Below the pieces are notes generated by a model. It saw only the letters and a program-made list of their open reading frames with translations, made no database searches and had not been told where the DNA came from. A stretch of DNA of 63,271 nt from SAR324 cluster bacterium (lineage in GTDB: Bacteria > SAR324 > XYD2-FULL-50-16): positions 1-63,271 of the forward strand of contig JANQGX010000082.1 in assembly GCA_028282885.1 (NCBI GenBank). The letters are read 5' to 3'. The translations under genes were made by a program, and so were the position numbers. Shown one piece after another: positions 1-8,249 of this stretch (position 1 is the stretch's first letter; each line of letters opens with the position of its first letter).

Positions 1-271
1 GAGTACTTATACTCACTCTTTTTTGACGTGAAAACAGACCGAAACCTGTTTCCCGCGTTTGGTTAAACACTGTCTTACCCGATTCTGTTGTCAATGAACC
101 AAAAATCACATTGTAAGATTTCTGTTAGGAATTTGCAAGAAAAAAATCAACAAAAACCTTGGCTATCAGCTTGAAGTTTAAATACTTTCATACCATAAAA
201 ACTTCACCGTCTTAACGTTTTAAGCTATGATTTTTAACTCAAAAAATCAAGAGAGGTGCTGTAGTTTTTTT
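1..271. other. Non-coding left edge, nothing recognised
   Basis: AT-rich stretch between the window edge and the tRNA. I see no ORF with a start and ribosome-binding site, no recognisable RNA and no convincing terminator hairpin. It lies downstream of the minus-strand tRNA-Phe, so it probably contains the 3' processing and termination region of that transcript, but no clean stem plus T-run is present. Confidence 0.5.
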
Positions 272-347
272 TGGTGGCGAGACCAGGAATCGAACCAGGG
301 ACACGGGGATTTTCAGTCCCCTGCTCTACCGACTGAGCTATCTCGCC
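272..347 (-). tRNA. tRNA-Phe (GAA)
   Basis: Read on the minus strand, this 76-nt sequence starts GGCGAGA and ends TCTCGCC followed by A and an encoded CCA (plus positions 272-274). The seven-base acceptor stem pairs perfectly. The D arm (AGCTCAG...GAGC), the T arm with GTTCGATTC and the anticodon loop CTGAAAA are all in place. The anticodon GAA is at plus positions 312-314, so this is the phenylalanine tRNA. It stands alone, with its own promoter 14 bases upstream. Confidence 0.97.
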
Positions 348-360
348 AACCAAAGCTTTA

Positions 361-389
361 ATTTTAGGTTAGCTCTTTTAGGGTGTCAA
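361..389 (-). promoter_or_regulatory. Sigma70-type promoter of tRNA-Phe
   Basis: On the minus strand TTGACA (384-389) is followed after exactly 17 bases by TAAAAT (361-366), and the tRNA 5' end lies 14 bases further. The -35 box is perfect and the -10 box has five of six consensus bases. This is the clearest housekeeping promoter in the window. Confidence 0.85.
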
Positions 390-450
390 TAAGAATTCCC
401 AAAAAACTTCTAATCAACTTAAATTATTAAACAAATATCAAAAACATTAT

Positions 451-487
451 ATCTTCTCACGCCTCTATTGGTGATCCATGAGAAGAT
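451..487 (-). terminator. Possible terminator of the sulfatase-fold gene
   Basis: A perfect nine-base inverted repeat, ATCTTCTCA (451-459) and TGAGAAGAT (479-487), encloses a 19-base loop. On the minus strand it lies just after the stop of the gene ending at 515 and is followed by a T-rich stretch containing TTTTT. The large loop and modest G+C content make it a weak terminator candidate. Confidence 0.4.
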
Positions 488-514
488 GATGTATCGCCAG
501 AAGCTCTCAGAGTC

Positions 515-2437
515 TTAATTCGCCCACTGGTTTGCTTGAATCAGTTCAAATACTAGCTGGTCTGAAGCCAAAAGCTTGTTTTCCAACTCTTGCAGAACAT
601 CTTCATGAGGGGGGTTGTTGTCGGGCCCTGTCTCCAACATATTGTGAAGAGAATGACTAAGATAAGCATCTTTAGCAATAATCCCGACAACAGAGCCATC
701 TCTGACGAGAGCAAAAGGGGCTTCACGTTGTTTCACCAGCGAAGATCCAAAAGAGCTGAAGGTCGCCTTTAGATCAAGCAAGTCTACGAGGGTTGGAAAC
801 AGGTCGAGTTGGGAGCTGATTCTGTCATCGACACCCGGTTTGATAATCTTGGGTGCATAAATGATAAGTGGAATATGAAACTTATCATAAAAAGCACCGG
901 TACGGTAGTGTGCCAGTGCATGGTCCGCCGTAATGACAAAAATCGTATTATCAAACCAGGTTGTTTTTTCGAGACGTTTTAAGAACTCGCCGACACTCCA
1001 ATCAATATAGTTTATGGTATTGAGAAAACCCTCTTCCTTGTCCGAACTGTAGGGGTACTTCTCCAGTTTTTCTGGTAAGCGGGGAAAGGGCGTGTGAGTT
1101 GTGCTTGTATAGATATACATGAAAAACGGCTTCTCGGATTTTTCCAGTTTTTCGGCTGCAAACATCAATGTTTCATAATCCCAGCCATATTTGGCTTCAT
1201 CCGGATCTGCATAGTCCAGGAGCAGGGGATAATCCTCCTTTCCGTAAAAATTCTGGAATCCCAATGAACCGGCGATGGAGTCCATCCTTAAAGATCTCCT
1301 CAAAGGGCTCTGCGCAAAAAAGGTCGAATACCCGTTATCCGCGGCAATTTGTCCAAGTTTAGAGTAATTCGCCACTAATCCAATCCCAATCGTCGGCATC
1401 CCGACGATTGAGGGGATACCCGTCAGGGTAGCCTGGATCCCTTCCAGGCTTCTTTGACCTGCGGCAAAAAAATTGGTGAAGGTTAATCCCTCTTTCGCCA
1501 GCCTGTCCAGGTTTGGTGTTACGCCCAAATCATTATGCGCAAAGGCATCAACATATTTAAAACTCAGGCTCTCAATCAGAAAAAATACAAGGTTATAACG
1601 GGGTTGGGTTGTACCCTGGTTGGTTTTTTGAAACGGGAAATCGCTAAAGTCTTTTTCCATCCCTAAGATTTTTAGGGCTTCTTCCTGATCAAAATGGTGA
1701 TGATCGATATCCTGGCTTCTCAACATGGAATGGGATACGCTAAACACCCCGTTTAGGACCAGGTTGCTGAACGCCATGCTTCCGGACGAAAAGGCGTCAA
1801 TTATGGTGACCGGTTTATATCCGATTCCTCCCCTCCCGGCAATCACCAACAGGATTATGAATGCCAGGTAAACCAAGATGGATTTAATCCCGAGCTTTGC
1901 CGCCCGGAAAGGTCTTTTAGCAATCTTGTACCAGAGCCATCCCAAAGCGATCAGAACAAAAATAGCGATAATGGCATGAACCAGGTAGACATTCAAAGCC
2001 ATTCCTGCCAACAAAATGAAATCGTCCCCAACCAATAGAAACATTTCATAAGTGATGTGCCGTTTGACATAGTCGAAGTAAAGTACATCACAAACCAAAA
2101 ATCCAGCCAGTACGACCACAATAATGAAGACAAGTGTTGACAGCAGGTATTGAATCGGACGATTTTGCGTGAGTTTTCCCGGAAGATTCATTGCCAGTAG
2201 CGGTATTGCAAGAAATACTGTCGCAGATGAGATATCAAATCGTAATCCCATCAGAAATGCCTGCAGAATATCAATCAAACCGAGACTCTTGAATTGCTCC
2301 GGATAGAAGGCCAGCAACGCGGTACGAGCCAATACGAAAAACAACAGCGTAATTCCAAAAAAATAGAATGATTTTCTGTAGCTTGTCATAGTTGTTCGAA
2401 GGATTGGATTTAACTGGAATTTGATCAGTGATAGCAT
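515..2437 (-). CDS. LTA synthase / sulfatase-family membrane protein
   Basis: 640 aa. About five hydrophobic segments occupy the first ~235 residues, followed by an alkaline-phosphatase/sulfatase-fold domain (~280-620) expected to face the periplasm. Seen motifs are NLVFFLIESLS (first metal-binding Glu), TPNLDRLAKEG, and the late HxAxxH-like ITADHALAH metal site. This family includes LTA synthase, OpgB and phosphoethanolamine transferases, which move a phospho-head group from a phospholipid to a glycan or lipid. At the nucleophile position, where the family usually has RT followed by GLEA-like residues, this protein reads RSLEGIQA, so Ser replaces Thr. ATG 2437 gives a complete protein; Met16 (2392) is an alternative start and neither has a good ribosome-binding site. 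It is divergent from hisA. The exact substrate cannot be read from the sequence. Confidence 0.85.
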   Translation of the reverse strand: MLSLIKFQLNPILRTTMTSYRKSFYFFGITLLFFVLARTALLAFYPEQFKSLGLIDILQAFLMGLRFDISSATVFLAIPLLAMNLPGKLTQNRPIQYLLSTLVFIIVVVLAGFLVCDVLYFDYVKRHITYEMFLLVGDDFILLAGMALNVYLVHAIIAIFVLIALGWLWYKIAKRPFRAAKLGIKSILVYLAFIILLVIAGRGGIGYKPVTIIDAFSSGSMAFSNLVLNGVFSVSHSMLRSQDIDHHHFDQEEALKILGMEKDFSDFPFQKTNQGTTQPRYNLVFFLIESLSFKYVDAFAHNDLGVTPNLDRLAKEGLTFTNFFAAGQRSLEGIQATLTGIPSIVGMPTIGIGLVANYSKLGQIAADNGYSTFFAQSPLRRSLRMDSIAGSLGFQNFYGKEDYPLLLDYADPDEAKYGWDYETLMFAAEKLEKSEKPFFMYIYTSTTHTPFPRLPEKLEKYPYSSDKEEGFLNTINYIDWSVGEFLKRLEKTTWFDNTIFVITADHALAHYRTGAFYDKFHIPLIIYAPKIIKPGVDDRISSQLDLFPTLVDLLDLKATFSSFGSSLVKQREAPFALVRDGSVVGIIAKDAYLSHSLHNMLETGPDNNPPHEDVLQELENKLLASDQLVFELIQANQWAN

Positions 2438-2507
2438 AAAGGCTATTCAAAGAAAAAGTAAGCCGTTAAGTAAGAGATTCCTTGAAAAGACTTTATTAAT
2501 CATAACA

Positions 2508-3263
2508 ATGAAATTCAGACCGTGTATTGACCTTCACCAGGGTAAAGTAAAACAAATTGTCGGATCGACCCTTTCCGACGAAAAGAATTCTGCGCCGGAA
2601 ACGAATTTTACCAGTGATAAGCCACCGGCTTGGTATGCGAACTTATACAGGAAAGACAAGCTTTCCGGCGGTCATGTGATTAAACTCGGGCCTGGTAACG
2701 AATTGGCGGCAAAAGAAGCCCTGTCTGCCTGGAAAGGAGGACTACAAATCGGAGGTGGTATCACCTCTGATAACGCTGTTTCATGGTTGGAAGCCGGGGC
2801 CAGTGATGTGATCGTCACTTCGTATGTTTTCAACCGGGGACAGGTTCACGAGGAACGTCTTAAAAAACTAGCCGGTTCAGTAGGGACCGAGAATCTGGTA
2901 TTGGATTTGAGTTGTCGGAAGAAAGATGGTGTCTATCATATCGTCACAGATCGTTGGCAAAACTTTACAGACGTAGAGGTAAACAAGGCCAGCCTGGATT
3001 ATTTTGCAGAGTTCTGTCATGAGTTTCTTATTCATGCCGTTGATGTGGAGGGAAAAGCCGGCGGCATCGAAGTCGATCTTGTGGATATCCTCGGTAACTG
3101 GGGGAAAAAGCCGGTCACTTATGCGGGAGGCATTCACTCCTTGGCAGATATTGAATTGATTAAAACCAGGGGCAAGGGCAAGCTCGACTTTACGGTCGGC
3201 AGCGCGCTGGATATCTTCGGTGGGGACAAACTAACCTATTCCGAACTGGTAAAACTAAACTAA
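2508..3263 (+). CDS. hisA: ProFAR isomerase HisA, eukaryotic HIS6 type
   Basis: 251 aa TIM barrel catalysing the Amadori isomerisation of ProFAR to PRFAR in histidine biosynthesis. It lacks the look of ordinary bacterial HisA and instead matches the fungal/plant HIS6 type along its length: CIDLHQGKVKQIVG at the N-terminus, GGHVIKLGPGN, LQIGGGIT, VIVTS, LVLDLSCRKKDG, EFLIHAVDVEGKAGGI and the C-terminal SALDIFGG. The frame is open from a TTG at 2421, but that would overlap the divergent gene; ATG 2508 puts the conserved first strand at the N-terminus as in HIS6. trmL follows 12 bases after the stop. No other his gene is nearby. Confidence 0.9.
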   Translation: MKFRPCIDLHQGKVKQIVGSTLSDEKNSAPETNFTSDKPPAWYANLYRKDKLSGGHVIKLGPGNELAAKEALSAWKGGLQIGGGITSDNAVSWLEAGASDVIVTSYVFNRGQVHEERLKKLAGSVGTENLVLDLSCRKKDGVYHIVTDRWQNFTDVEVNKASLDYFAEFCHEFLIHAVDVEGKAGGIEVDLVDILGNWGKKPVTYAGGIHSLADIELIKTRGKGKLDFTVGSALDIFGGDKLTYSELVKLN

Positions 3264-3275
3264 GACGGACGACTC

Positions 3276-3773
3276 ATGCTGACGGTAACGCTTCTGGAAC
3301 CCCAGATTCCGCCTAATACGGGAAACATAGCACGTCTCTGTGCGGCAACCGGTGCACGATTGGAGATTGTAGGCAAGATTGGTTTCGAGCTGACCGACCG
3401 CTATCTGAAAAGAGCCGGATTGGATTACTGGAAATATGTCAACTGGGAGTACTTCCCCGACATTGAAACCTATATGTCAAGCATGGATCGAAGTCGCATC
3501 CATCTGCTAACCACAAAAGCCGATCGACCCTATGCAGATCAACCTCTTAAAAATGGAGATTATCTGATTTTTGGAAGTGAAACTAAAGGTATCGATAAAA
3601 AATACCTGGATTGCTATAATGACAGATGTTGCACCATACCAATGGCAGATAACGGAGTCAGAAGCTTGAACCTCAGTTCATCGGCTGCGATTGTGCTTTA
3701 TGAAGCTTTACGGCAGAATAACTGGCAGCCATTACGGAATCAACAGCAGGAACCAGAAAACAATCCACGTTGA
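3276..3773 (+). CDS. trmL: tRNA (cytidine/uridine-34-2'-O)-methyltransferase TrmL
   Basis: 165 aa, the usual length of this SPOUT methyltransferase, which 2'-O-methylates the wobble base of tRNA-Leu using SAM. Diagnostic stretches are the N-terminal LLEPQIPPNTGNIARLC, the GLDYW segment, the trefoil-knot motif 2 FGSETKGI and motif 3 IPMADNGVRSLNLSSSAAI. It lies 12 bases after hisA and probably shares its transcript. Acts in the cytosol as a homodimer. Confidence 0.93.
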   Translation: MLTVTLLEPQIPPNTGNIARLCAATGARLEIVGKIGFELTDRYLKRAGLDYWKYVNWEYFPDIETYMSSMDRSRIHLLTTKADRPYADQPLKNGDYLIFGSETKGIDKKYLDCYNDRCCTIPMADNGVRSLNLSSSAAIVLYEALRQNNWQPLRNQQQEPENNPR

Positions 3774-3808
3774 CTCTGATCCCTGTTTAACTCAGATACG
3801 ATAAAACT

Positions 3809-4420
3809 ATGTTGCTTGAAGTCCACCCATTCAATCCTCAAATCAGGCTGATCAATCAGATAACCGATATTCTGAAGAATGACGGTGTCGTTATATACGG
3901 AACCGACACCACCTACTCTTTTGGTTGTTGTATACACAGTAAGAAGGCGATGAAACGGATCTACCAGATTAAAAAGATCGACAAAAAACAACCGTTAACC
4001 TTCATCTGTAACGACACCAAACAATTTCAACAATATACAAAGGGGATCAGCACCCCGATTTTCAGGAAGATCAAATCCATTGTCCCCGGACCTTACACCT
4101 TTATTTTTGAAGCATCCAAAAAAGTTCCGAAGATCATGCTCTCTCCCAGGTCAACAATCGGCGTTAGAATGCCCGATGCACCAACCGCAACCATGCTGGT
4201 TGAAGCCATGGCTGAGCCTATTTTAAGCAGCAGCCTGCCGGACAATTCAGATGGACTTCACGACCCTTATCAGATCCATGAGGCATATGAAAAACTGGTG
4301 GATTGTGTGGTGGACAGCGGGGATTTGTATATCACCCGTTCAGCGATTCTGGACTTCTCCGTATCTCCGGCAGAAATCATCAGGGCCGGAGATGCTGATC
4401 TTGACTGGATTAACGACTGA
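3809..4420 (+). CDS. YciO-type Sua5/YciO/YrdC family protein
   Basis: 203 aa with the YrdC fold. The opening (HPFNPQIRLINQ) and the body (GTDTTYSFGC, MKRIYQIKKIDKKQPLTF, PGPYTFI, STIGVRMPDAP, SSSLP) track E. coli YciO rather than TsaC or Sua5. YrdC and Sua5 make threonylcarbamoyl-AMP for the t6A37 modification of tRNA; YciO proteins share the ATP/nucleotide-binding cleft, but their exact role is unsettled. The neighbour trmL also modifies tRNA, which fits an RNA-related role. The gene is convergent with the long gene on the minus strand, with six bases between the stops. Confidence 0.85.
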   Translation: MLLEVHPFNPQIRLINQITDILKNDGVVIYGTDTTYSFGCCIHSKKAMKRIYQIKKIDKKQPLTFICNDTKQFQQYTKGISTPIFRKIKSIVPGPYTFIFEASKKVPKIMLSPRSTIGVRMPDAPTATMLVEAMAEPILSSSLPDNSDGLHDPYQIHEAYEKLVDCVVDSGDLYITRSAILDFSVSPAEIIRAGDADLDWIND

Positions 4421-4426
4421 GGGTCT

Positions 4427-6364
4427 TCAAGGCAACTGTTCGGGAATATTGACGCAATAGAGCAATCTCCCGTTGGCATCTCTGAAACGCTGCAGCTCAT
4501 CAATCAAAAACGCAACACAGGATTGCACCTCTCTCGCCTTCCAGGCTTTCTCCGGCAGCAGATGCAATAGCAGGTACAGGGATTCGTACACAAATATGGA
4601 AGTACTTGCCGAAAACTCCATTTCATTAAACAGCTTAAGCGTCCCGTTAACGACGACTTCACGACTTAGCACCCTGCCAAATTTCTTTTTCGTTCCCTCC
4701 TTAAATAATAGAACATAGGGGAACAGATCCTTGTCGTTGATTATCAGCGAGTTGGGAATACGCAAATGCGTGGTACCAATGGATATCATGTATTTCCCAA
4801 AAACATAGGAGACCGAGTACTCCCTGATTTTGCTCTGCTTTTCAAAAGTTATAACCTTGACTTTATCGTGGTTTTCCAAAAAGGCGAACAGTCTTTGAAC
4901 ACAATCATAAAAGTCGATGAGCAGCTTCTCGTTTTTCCTGAAAACCCTGCTGTTAAATCCAAAATCCTTGTGACTCGCTCCTTCATGCTCACCTCGGATA
5001 CCGATCACATCGGACTCAACCATTTGATAATGCTGGGTCATGATGGCAAAGCTCTCAAGATTCTTTGGTATGAGATCTCCTTTACGATAGGTGATGGCAT
5101 TTTTACGTCCGGCTATATCTTCGATTTCCTCTTTATCTTTTATTGTCTCATCGCTAATAAAGGAATTATATGTCTCTTTGACAAAATCCATTACTTTAAT
5201 TAGTGGAGCTGCCGCTTTGGACAAACCGCTGTCGATAAGACGAACCATGCCCGACCACATATTTCGCAAGGCAGTCTTAACGGACATTTTTTGAACATCC
5301 TGGAACTGTTCTGAGAAATCTGCCTTGGTGAGATGTTGCAGACTTGCCTTAACCCTGTTTATGACGCTGAGAATCGTTGAAGGTGCAAGTTGATCGATAA
5401 AAGCTTCCATGAGTTTTCTGGTTTCTACTGACTTGAAATGCTTCTCATCAATCATCAGGTCAATCAATTCATCCTCGGGTCTCAACTGTTCGTTCCTTAC
5501 CAGGCAACCTGCCAGAATCCTGCTGAGATCAATCGCATCTATCCCTTCGAACTGTTCTGCGGTGATCAGGTCAAGCAGGAAAGATCGATAGTAAAGGTGT
5601 CGCTTCACAGCATAGTTATACAGGTGCTCGTGAGATTGAATCAATGTCACGAATTGAAGCGTCAGCTTACGAATCAGCTCATCATCATCGATCATTTTGC
5701 TGAAAATGTATCCGGTTTCTGACGAGAGTGAAGACGAGATTTCAAAGGTTTTGGGATCAAAGGCATTAAGTAGAAACTCAATCGGGGTTCCCATTTCTCC
5801 GAAACTGGACACAAAGTCACTATCAAACATTTTAATCAATGTTTTTGCCAGATCGGAGATTAACGTATAAAGCGCACCTCTTTCGATATGCAGGGTTTTG
5901 GCACTAAAAAGTTCGTCATTGGCTACCAGGATTTCCACATTTTTATTGATGTTATAGAACGTCGGCAGGGCAAACTCACAAATGGCTTTTTTCTGATCCT
6001 CACCCTCCAGAACCAGCAAAGCCGGGATTAGTTTGGCGATACTGATTTTACTGCTGAAGAAATTGATGGTTTCCAGTATAAAAAACCGTTTTTTTGCCGG
6101 TAGTGAGTTGATCCTGTTCTGCATAAACTTAAGTTTGTTGTGGACCTCTTCAATGACCTCGGCAGACACCTGAATCTCATCATCTGTCTGAAAAAACACT
6201 TCAATTGCCTGGTCGGAAAGCTTGCCTGAGTTGTCTATCAGATCTGTCAGGGTTTTGTGTTTCAGTTTTTTCTTATGCAGAGGACCGTCCTGCTGTCGCC
6301 TGTGATGATCCACAAACATCTCTACCTGATGTTTGAAAGTCTTCTGATCAACTTCAATCTTCAT
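4427..6364 (-). CDS. Hypothetical 645-aa protein, no family recognised
   Basis: I cannot assign this protein. It is mostly helical and charged, with no signal peptide, no membrane segment and no Walker, HTH or catalytic signature I recognise. Residues ~1-450 resemble a helical-repeat scaffold (many LL..L and E/K-rich helices); residues ~500-645 contain more beta-like stretches. The open frame begins at a TTG (6394), but ATG 6364 (MKIEVDQ) is the better start. The upstream minus-strand gene encodes a PPP phosphatase and is separated by about 100 bases, so the two may be co-transcribed. Length, codon use and a clean frame argue that it is a real gene. Confidence 0.7.
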   Translation of the reverse strand: MKIEVDQKTFKHQVEMFVDHHRRQQDGPLHKKKLKHKTLTDLIDNSGKLSDQAIEVFFQTDDEIQVSAEVIEEVHNKLKFMQNRINSLPAKKRFFILETINFFSSKISIAKLIPALLVLEGEDQKKAICEFALPTFYNINKNVEILVANDELFSAKTLHIERGALYTLISDLAKTLIKMFDSDFVSSFGEMGTPIEFLLNAFDPKTFEISSSLSSETGYIFSKMIDDDELIRKLTLQFVTLIQSHEHLYNYAVKRHLYYRSFLLDLITAEQFEGIDAIDLSRILAGCLVRNEQLRPEDELIDLMIDEKHFKSVETRKLMEAFIDQLAPSTILSVINRVKASLQHLTKADFSEQFQDVQKMSVKTALRNMWSGMVRLIDSGLSKAAAPLIKVMDFVKETYNSFISDETIKDKEEIEDIAGRKNAITYRKGDLIPKNLESFAIMTQHYQMVESDVIGIRGEHEGASHKDFGFNSRVFRKNEKLLIDFYDCVQRLFAFLENHDKVKVITFEKQSKIREYSVSYVFGKYMISIGTTHLRIPNSLIINDKDLFPYVLLFKEGTKKKFGRVLSREVVVNGTLKLFNEMEFSASTSIFVYESLYLLLHLLPEKAWKAREVQSCVAFLIDELQRFRDANGRLLYCVNIPEQLP

Positions 6365-6465
6365 AGCCACCCGGTTCCAAAGTGAGTAAAACAATGTTTA
6401 AATATTCTGCCCCTGCTCTGATCCGGATTATATCTTAAAACAGGGGTAAATTCCAGATCCGAACC

Positions 6466-7131
6466 TTAAAAAACAGGATGATACTGCTTTAATGCAGGAA
6501 CGTTGACTAACTTTTTTTCCGGAAGAATCAATGCCGTCAGCTCCCTCCCGTAAACACATCCCGTGTCCAATCCAATTACATTCTGTTGAACAACTCCCCC
6601 CAGCGCAGCCCAGTGACCGAAGACCACAAGTTTTGCCCCTTTGTATAGCTCATACCATGATGGATTACCAGGATTATTAAGATCTTTTCCTTCCCCGTCC
6701 CATGTACGAATGGAAGTCAGTATCCGCGAATCTGTTTGTTCGGGACCTTTCCCGGGAATCAATCCGCCATGAACCAGGATGTAATCATCGGTCTCTATAA
6801 AAACCGGCCAATCCGCAATATTTTCCAGCAATTCGGAAAACAAATCGCCATACTCCTCCTCCAGTTTCAGGTAGTTCCTACTCTTGTAACCCCGCCTCGA
6901 ACACTCCAACAGGTGTCTTTCATGATTTCCCAGCACGGATACCGCATTTAACTCCTTAAACCTGATGAAAGTCTCTTTTGAACAGGGGCCTCGGTTGATG
7001 ATATCTCCCAGAAAGGCTAGACTGTCGAAACCAGGTCGATAGTTCACTTTGTCCAGTAACGCATTCAGTTCATCAATACAACCATGGACATCGCCGATGA
7101 TGATGTTACGTCTTTTAGGGATGTCCGTCAT
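6466..7131 (-). CDS. PPP-family serine/threonine-type metallophosphoesterase
   Basis: 221 aa. The three PPP signature blocks are visible in order: GDVHGC, GDIINRGP and GNHE, followed by a metal-binding VHGG and a late FGHWA. These bind a di-metal centre and hydrolyse phosphoesters; bacterial relatives are PrpA/PrpB-like protein phosphatases and ApaH (Ap4A hydrolase). The size is closer to PrpA/PrpB than to ApaH (~280 aa). Cytosolic, no signal peptide. It is upstream of the unassigned 645-aa gene on the same strand. Confidence 0.88.
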   Translation of the reverse strand: MTDIPKRRNIIIGDVHGCIDELNALLDKVNYRPGFDSLAFLGDIINRGPCSKETFIRFKELNAVSVLGNHERHLLECSRRGYKSRNYLKLEEEYGDLFSELLENIADWPVFIETDDYILVHGGLIPGKGPEQTDSRILTSIRTWDGEGKDLNNPGNPSWYELYKGAKLVVFGHWAALGGVVQQNVIGLDTGCVYGRELTALILPEKKLVNVPALKQYHPVF

Positions 7132-7288
7132 ACCAAGGTCTTATTCAAAACAGGTAACTGTAGTCAGATGATGTTCCGTATTGTCACTTACCGCTACCGG
7201 GGATGAAGGCAAGTGGTCTTCTTTCGATAGCTTGATAGTCAATAAGTGCTTAATCAGTAAATAAGATCTTATATTTTTCAAAATCAAA

Positions 7289-8227
7289 GTGCAAAACGAC
7301 AATTCCAAACTTTTTAGATATCGCTATGATTTCCAGCCAAAACCACTCCTGGATTTCATACGGGAGCGCTATTTTCAGGACCGGGATGAAGATGAACTTT
7401 CCAGCATTATTGACAGCCGGGTGCGGCTGAATGGCGTGAAAGCGGATGGTCATGCAATGATTCAAACCGGGGACTGGCTGGAATATAAGCATCTGCGGTC
7501 AGATGAAGAAGCAGTCGAATTGAATATCGAAGTCCTGTATGAAGACGATCGTATGCTTGCTGTCTCCAAACCTGATTTTCTGCCGGTCACCCCCTCATCC
7601 AAGTATTACTTCAATTCGCTGGCGATACTGATCAAGGAGAAATTTGGAAATCAGGAGCTAAGTCCGGTTCATAGACTCGATATCGAAACAAGCGGTGTTC
7701 TTATCTTTGGCAAAGACAGACAGGCACGAAGACTTCTGCAAATGATGTTCCAGGACCACACTGTCAAAAAAACCTATCAGGCGATCACTTTCGGCAGGAT
7801 TGAAGTAAACGAAATTTCCGGAGATCTGGTTCCGGACACCAACTCAAGCATTTACACCAAACTAAGCCTGGATCAGTCCGAAATCGCCAATAGCCTCACC
7901 ATTATAGAAAGGCAGGCACCCTGGGGAAACTACAACCGAATCTGGTTGAGACCGGTCACCGGCAAGACAAACCAGATCAGGGCTCATCTGGCAGCTATGG
8001 GTTGTCCGATTGTCGGGGATAAGAAGTATCATCCTGATGAGAGTGTTTTTCTGGACTGGCACCACTACCGGGATATCGAACGCATCCTGCCAAAGGTAAA
8101 ACTGGAAAGACAGGCATTGCACTGTGAATCCGTCTCATTTAAAAGCCCTTTTACGAATCAAGCTGTCACCATCCGGGACGGATTATCAGAATGGGAAAAC
8201 AAAATAGAACCACTTTTAAAACACTAG
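7289..8227 (+). CDS. RluA-family RNA pseudouridine synthase
   Basis: 312 aa with a GTG start. An S4-like RNA-binding segment (~10-75, including the IDSRVRLNGVKADG turn and IQTGDWLEY) precedes the catalytic domain. The catalytic motif HRLDIETSGVLIFGK carries the active-site Asp of the RluA family, and GKTNQIRAHLAAMGCPIVGDKKY is the family's second signature. It isomerises uridine in rRNA or tRNA. I cannot tell which uridines; domain layout is RluC/RluD-like. The thiI gene follows after 22 bases, so two RNA-modification genes probably form one operon. Confidence 0.92.
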   Translation: MQNDNSKLFRYRYDFQPKPLLDFIRERYFQDRDEDELSSIIDSRVRLNGVKADGHAMIQTGDWLEYKHLRSDEEAVELNIEVLYEDDRMLAVSKPDFLPVTPSSKYYFNSLAILIKEKFGNQELSPVHRLDIETSGVLIFGKDRQARRLLQMMFQDHTVKKTYQAITFGRIEVNEISGDLVPDTNSSIYTKLSLDQSEIANSLTIIERQAPWGNYNRIWLRPVTGKTNQIRAHLAAMGCPIVGDKKYHPDESVFLDWHHYRDIERILPKVKLERQALHCESVSFKSPFTNQAVTIRDGLSEWENKIEPLLKH

Positions 8228-8249
8228 AAATCAAATCTCCGTTTTAATT

